A stretch of DNA of 6,839 bases from assembly GCA_027056155.1 (NCBI GenBank), contig JALULR010000212.1, positions 1 to 6,839 of the forward strand. Reading direction: 5' to 3'. The notes below the pieces were generated by a model that was not told where the DNA came from, ran no database searches, and worked only from the letters and a program-made list of their open reading frames with translations. This DNA comes from DHVE2 group archaeon (lineage in GTDB: Archaea > Thermoplasmatota > Thermoplasmata > Thermoplasmatales > Aciduliprofundaceae). The position numbers and the translations under genes were made by a program. Below, one piece after another: positions 6,698 through 6,839 of this stretch (positions are counted from its first letter, which is position 1; each line of letters opens with the position of its first letter).

Positions 6698-6839
6698 ATG
6701 GCCTCCAACGAAAAATACATAGTCTCGCTACGAAGACATATATTTAGCGCACCAAGCCCCATTGTATCATTAATTATATATCTTGTACTCGCTATAATCG
6801 CATATATTATACACCCAAATATCCTAGATATATTGATTC
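6698..6839 (+). CDS. Membrane protein of unknown family, N-terminal fragment (runs off window)
   Basis: An ATG at 6698 opens a frame of 47 codons to the window end without a stop. It starts MASNEKYIVSLRRHIFSAPS, then has one hydrophobic segment of about 18 residues (IVSLIIYLVLAIIAYII). A short basic, amphipathic head followed by a membrane helix suggests an integral membrane protein. The head faintly recalls archaeal DUF2070 proteins, but this is from memory and too short to rely on. The gene follows the UPF0104 gene by 28 bases and could be in the same operon. A TATA-like AGATATAC (6668-6675) about 26 bases upstream also allows its own leaderless transcript. Confidence 0.6.
   Translation, partial: MASNEKYIVSLRRHIFSAPSPIVSLIIYLVLAIIAYIIHPNILDILI

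Overview
The window looks archaeal. Its leucyl-tRNA synthetase is of the archaeal type, it carries a MJ1255-type glycosyltransferase, and TATA/BRE-like elements sit about 25 bases upstream of several start codons with no Shine-Dalgarno, as expected for leaderless archaeal transcripts. Moderate GC and frequent ATA and AGA codons would fit a euryarchaeon of the Thermoplasmata/DHVE2 (Aciduliprofundum-like) kind. That placement is a guess; only the archaeal assignment is well supported.

Layout, left to right. Minus strand: the N-terminal 351 residues of leucyl-tRNA synthetase (leuS, cut by the window edge), preceded upstream in the same direction by a complete intracellular cyanophycinase (cphB-like). 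An 82-base gap between them holds a hairpin with a T-run and TATA-like elements. Plus strand: a complete cyanophycin synthetase (cphA), divergent from cphB across only about 50 bases that hold one near-symmetric TATA element. Then come a MJ1255/VC2487-type (MurG-like) glycosyltransferase with its own TATA element, a UPF0104/flippase-like membrane protein 11 bases downstream of it, and the first 47 codons of another membrane protein that runs off the window.

The main point of interest is the divergent cphB-cphA pair: a synthetase that makes the multi-L-arginyl-poly-L-aspartate reserve polymer and the hydrolase that breaks it down to beta-Asp-Arg, side by side and apparently driven from one promoter region. 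Cyanophycin is known chiefly from cyanobacteria and other bacteria, so a full-length synthetase with all three domains, including the N-domain HxxEH motif linked to primer generation, beside a catalytically intact cyanophycinase in an archaeon suggests a complete nitrogen/carbon storage cycle. No isoaspartyl dipeptidase, needed to finish degradation, lies in this window. The glycosyltransferase and UPF0104 protein form a second, apparently separate unit, probably for a membrane-linked glycoconjugate. No tRNA, rRNA, CRISPR array or mobile element was seen.
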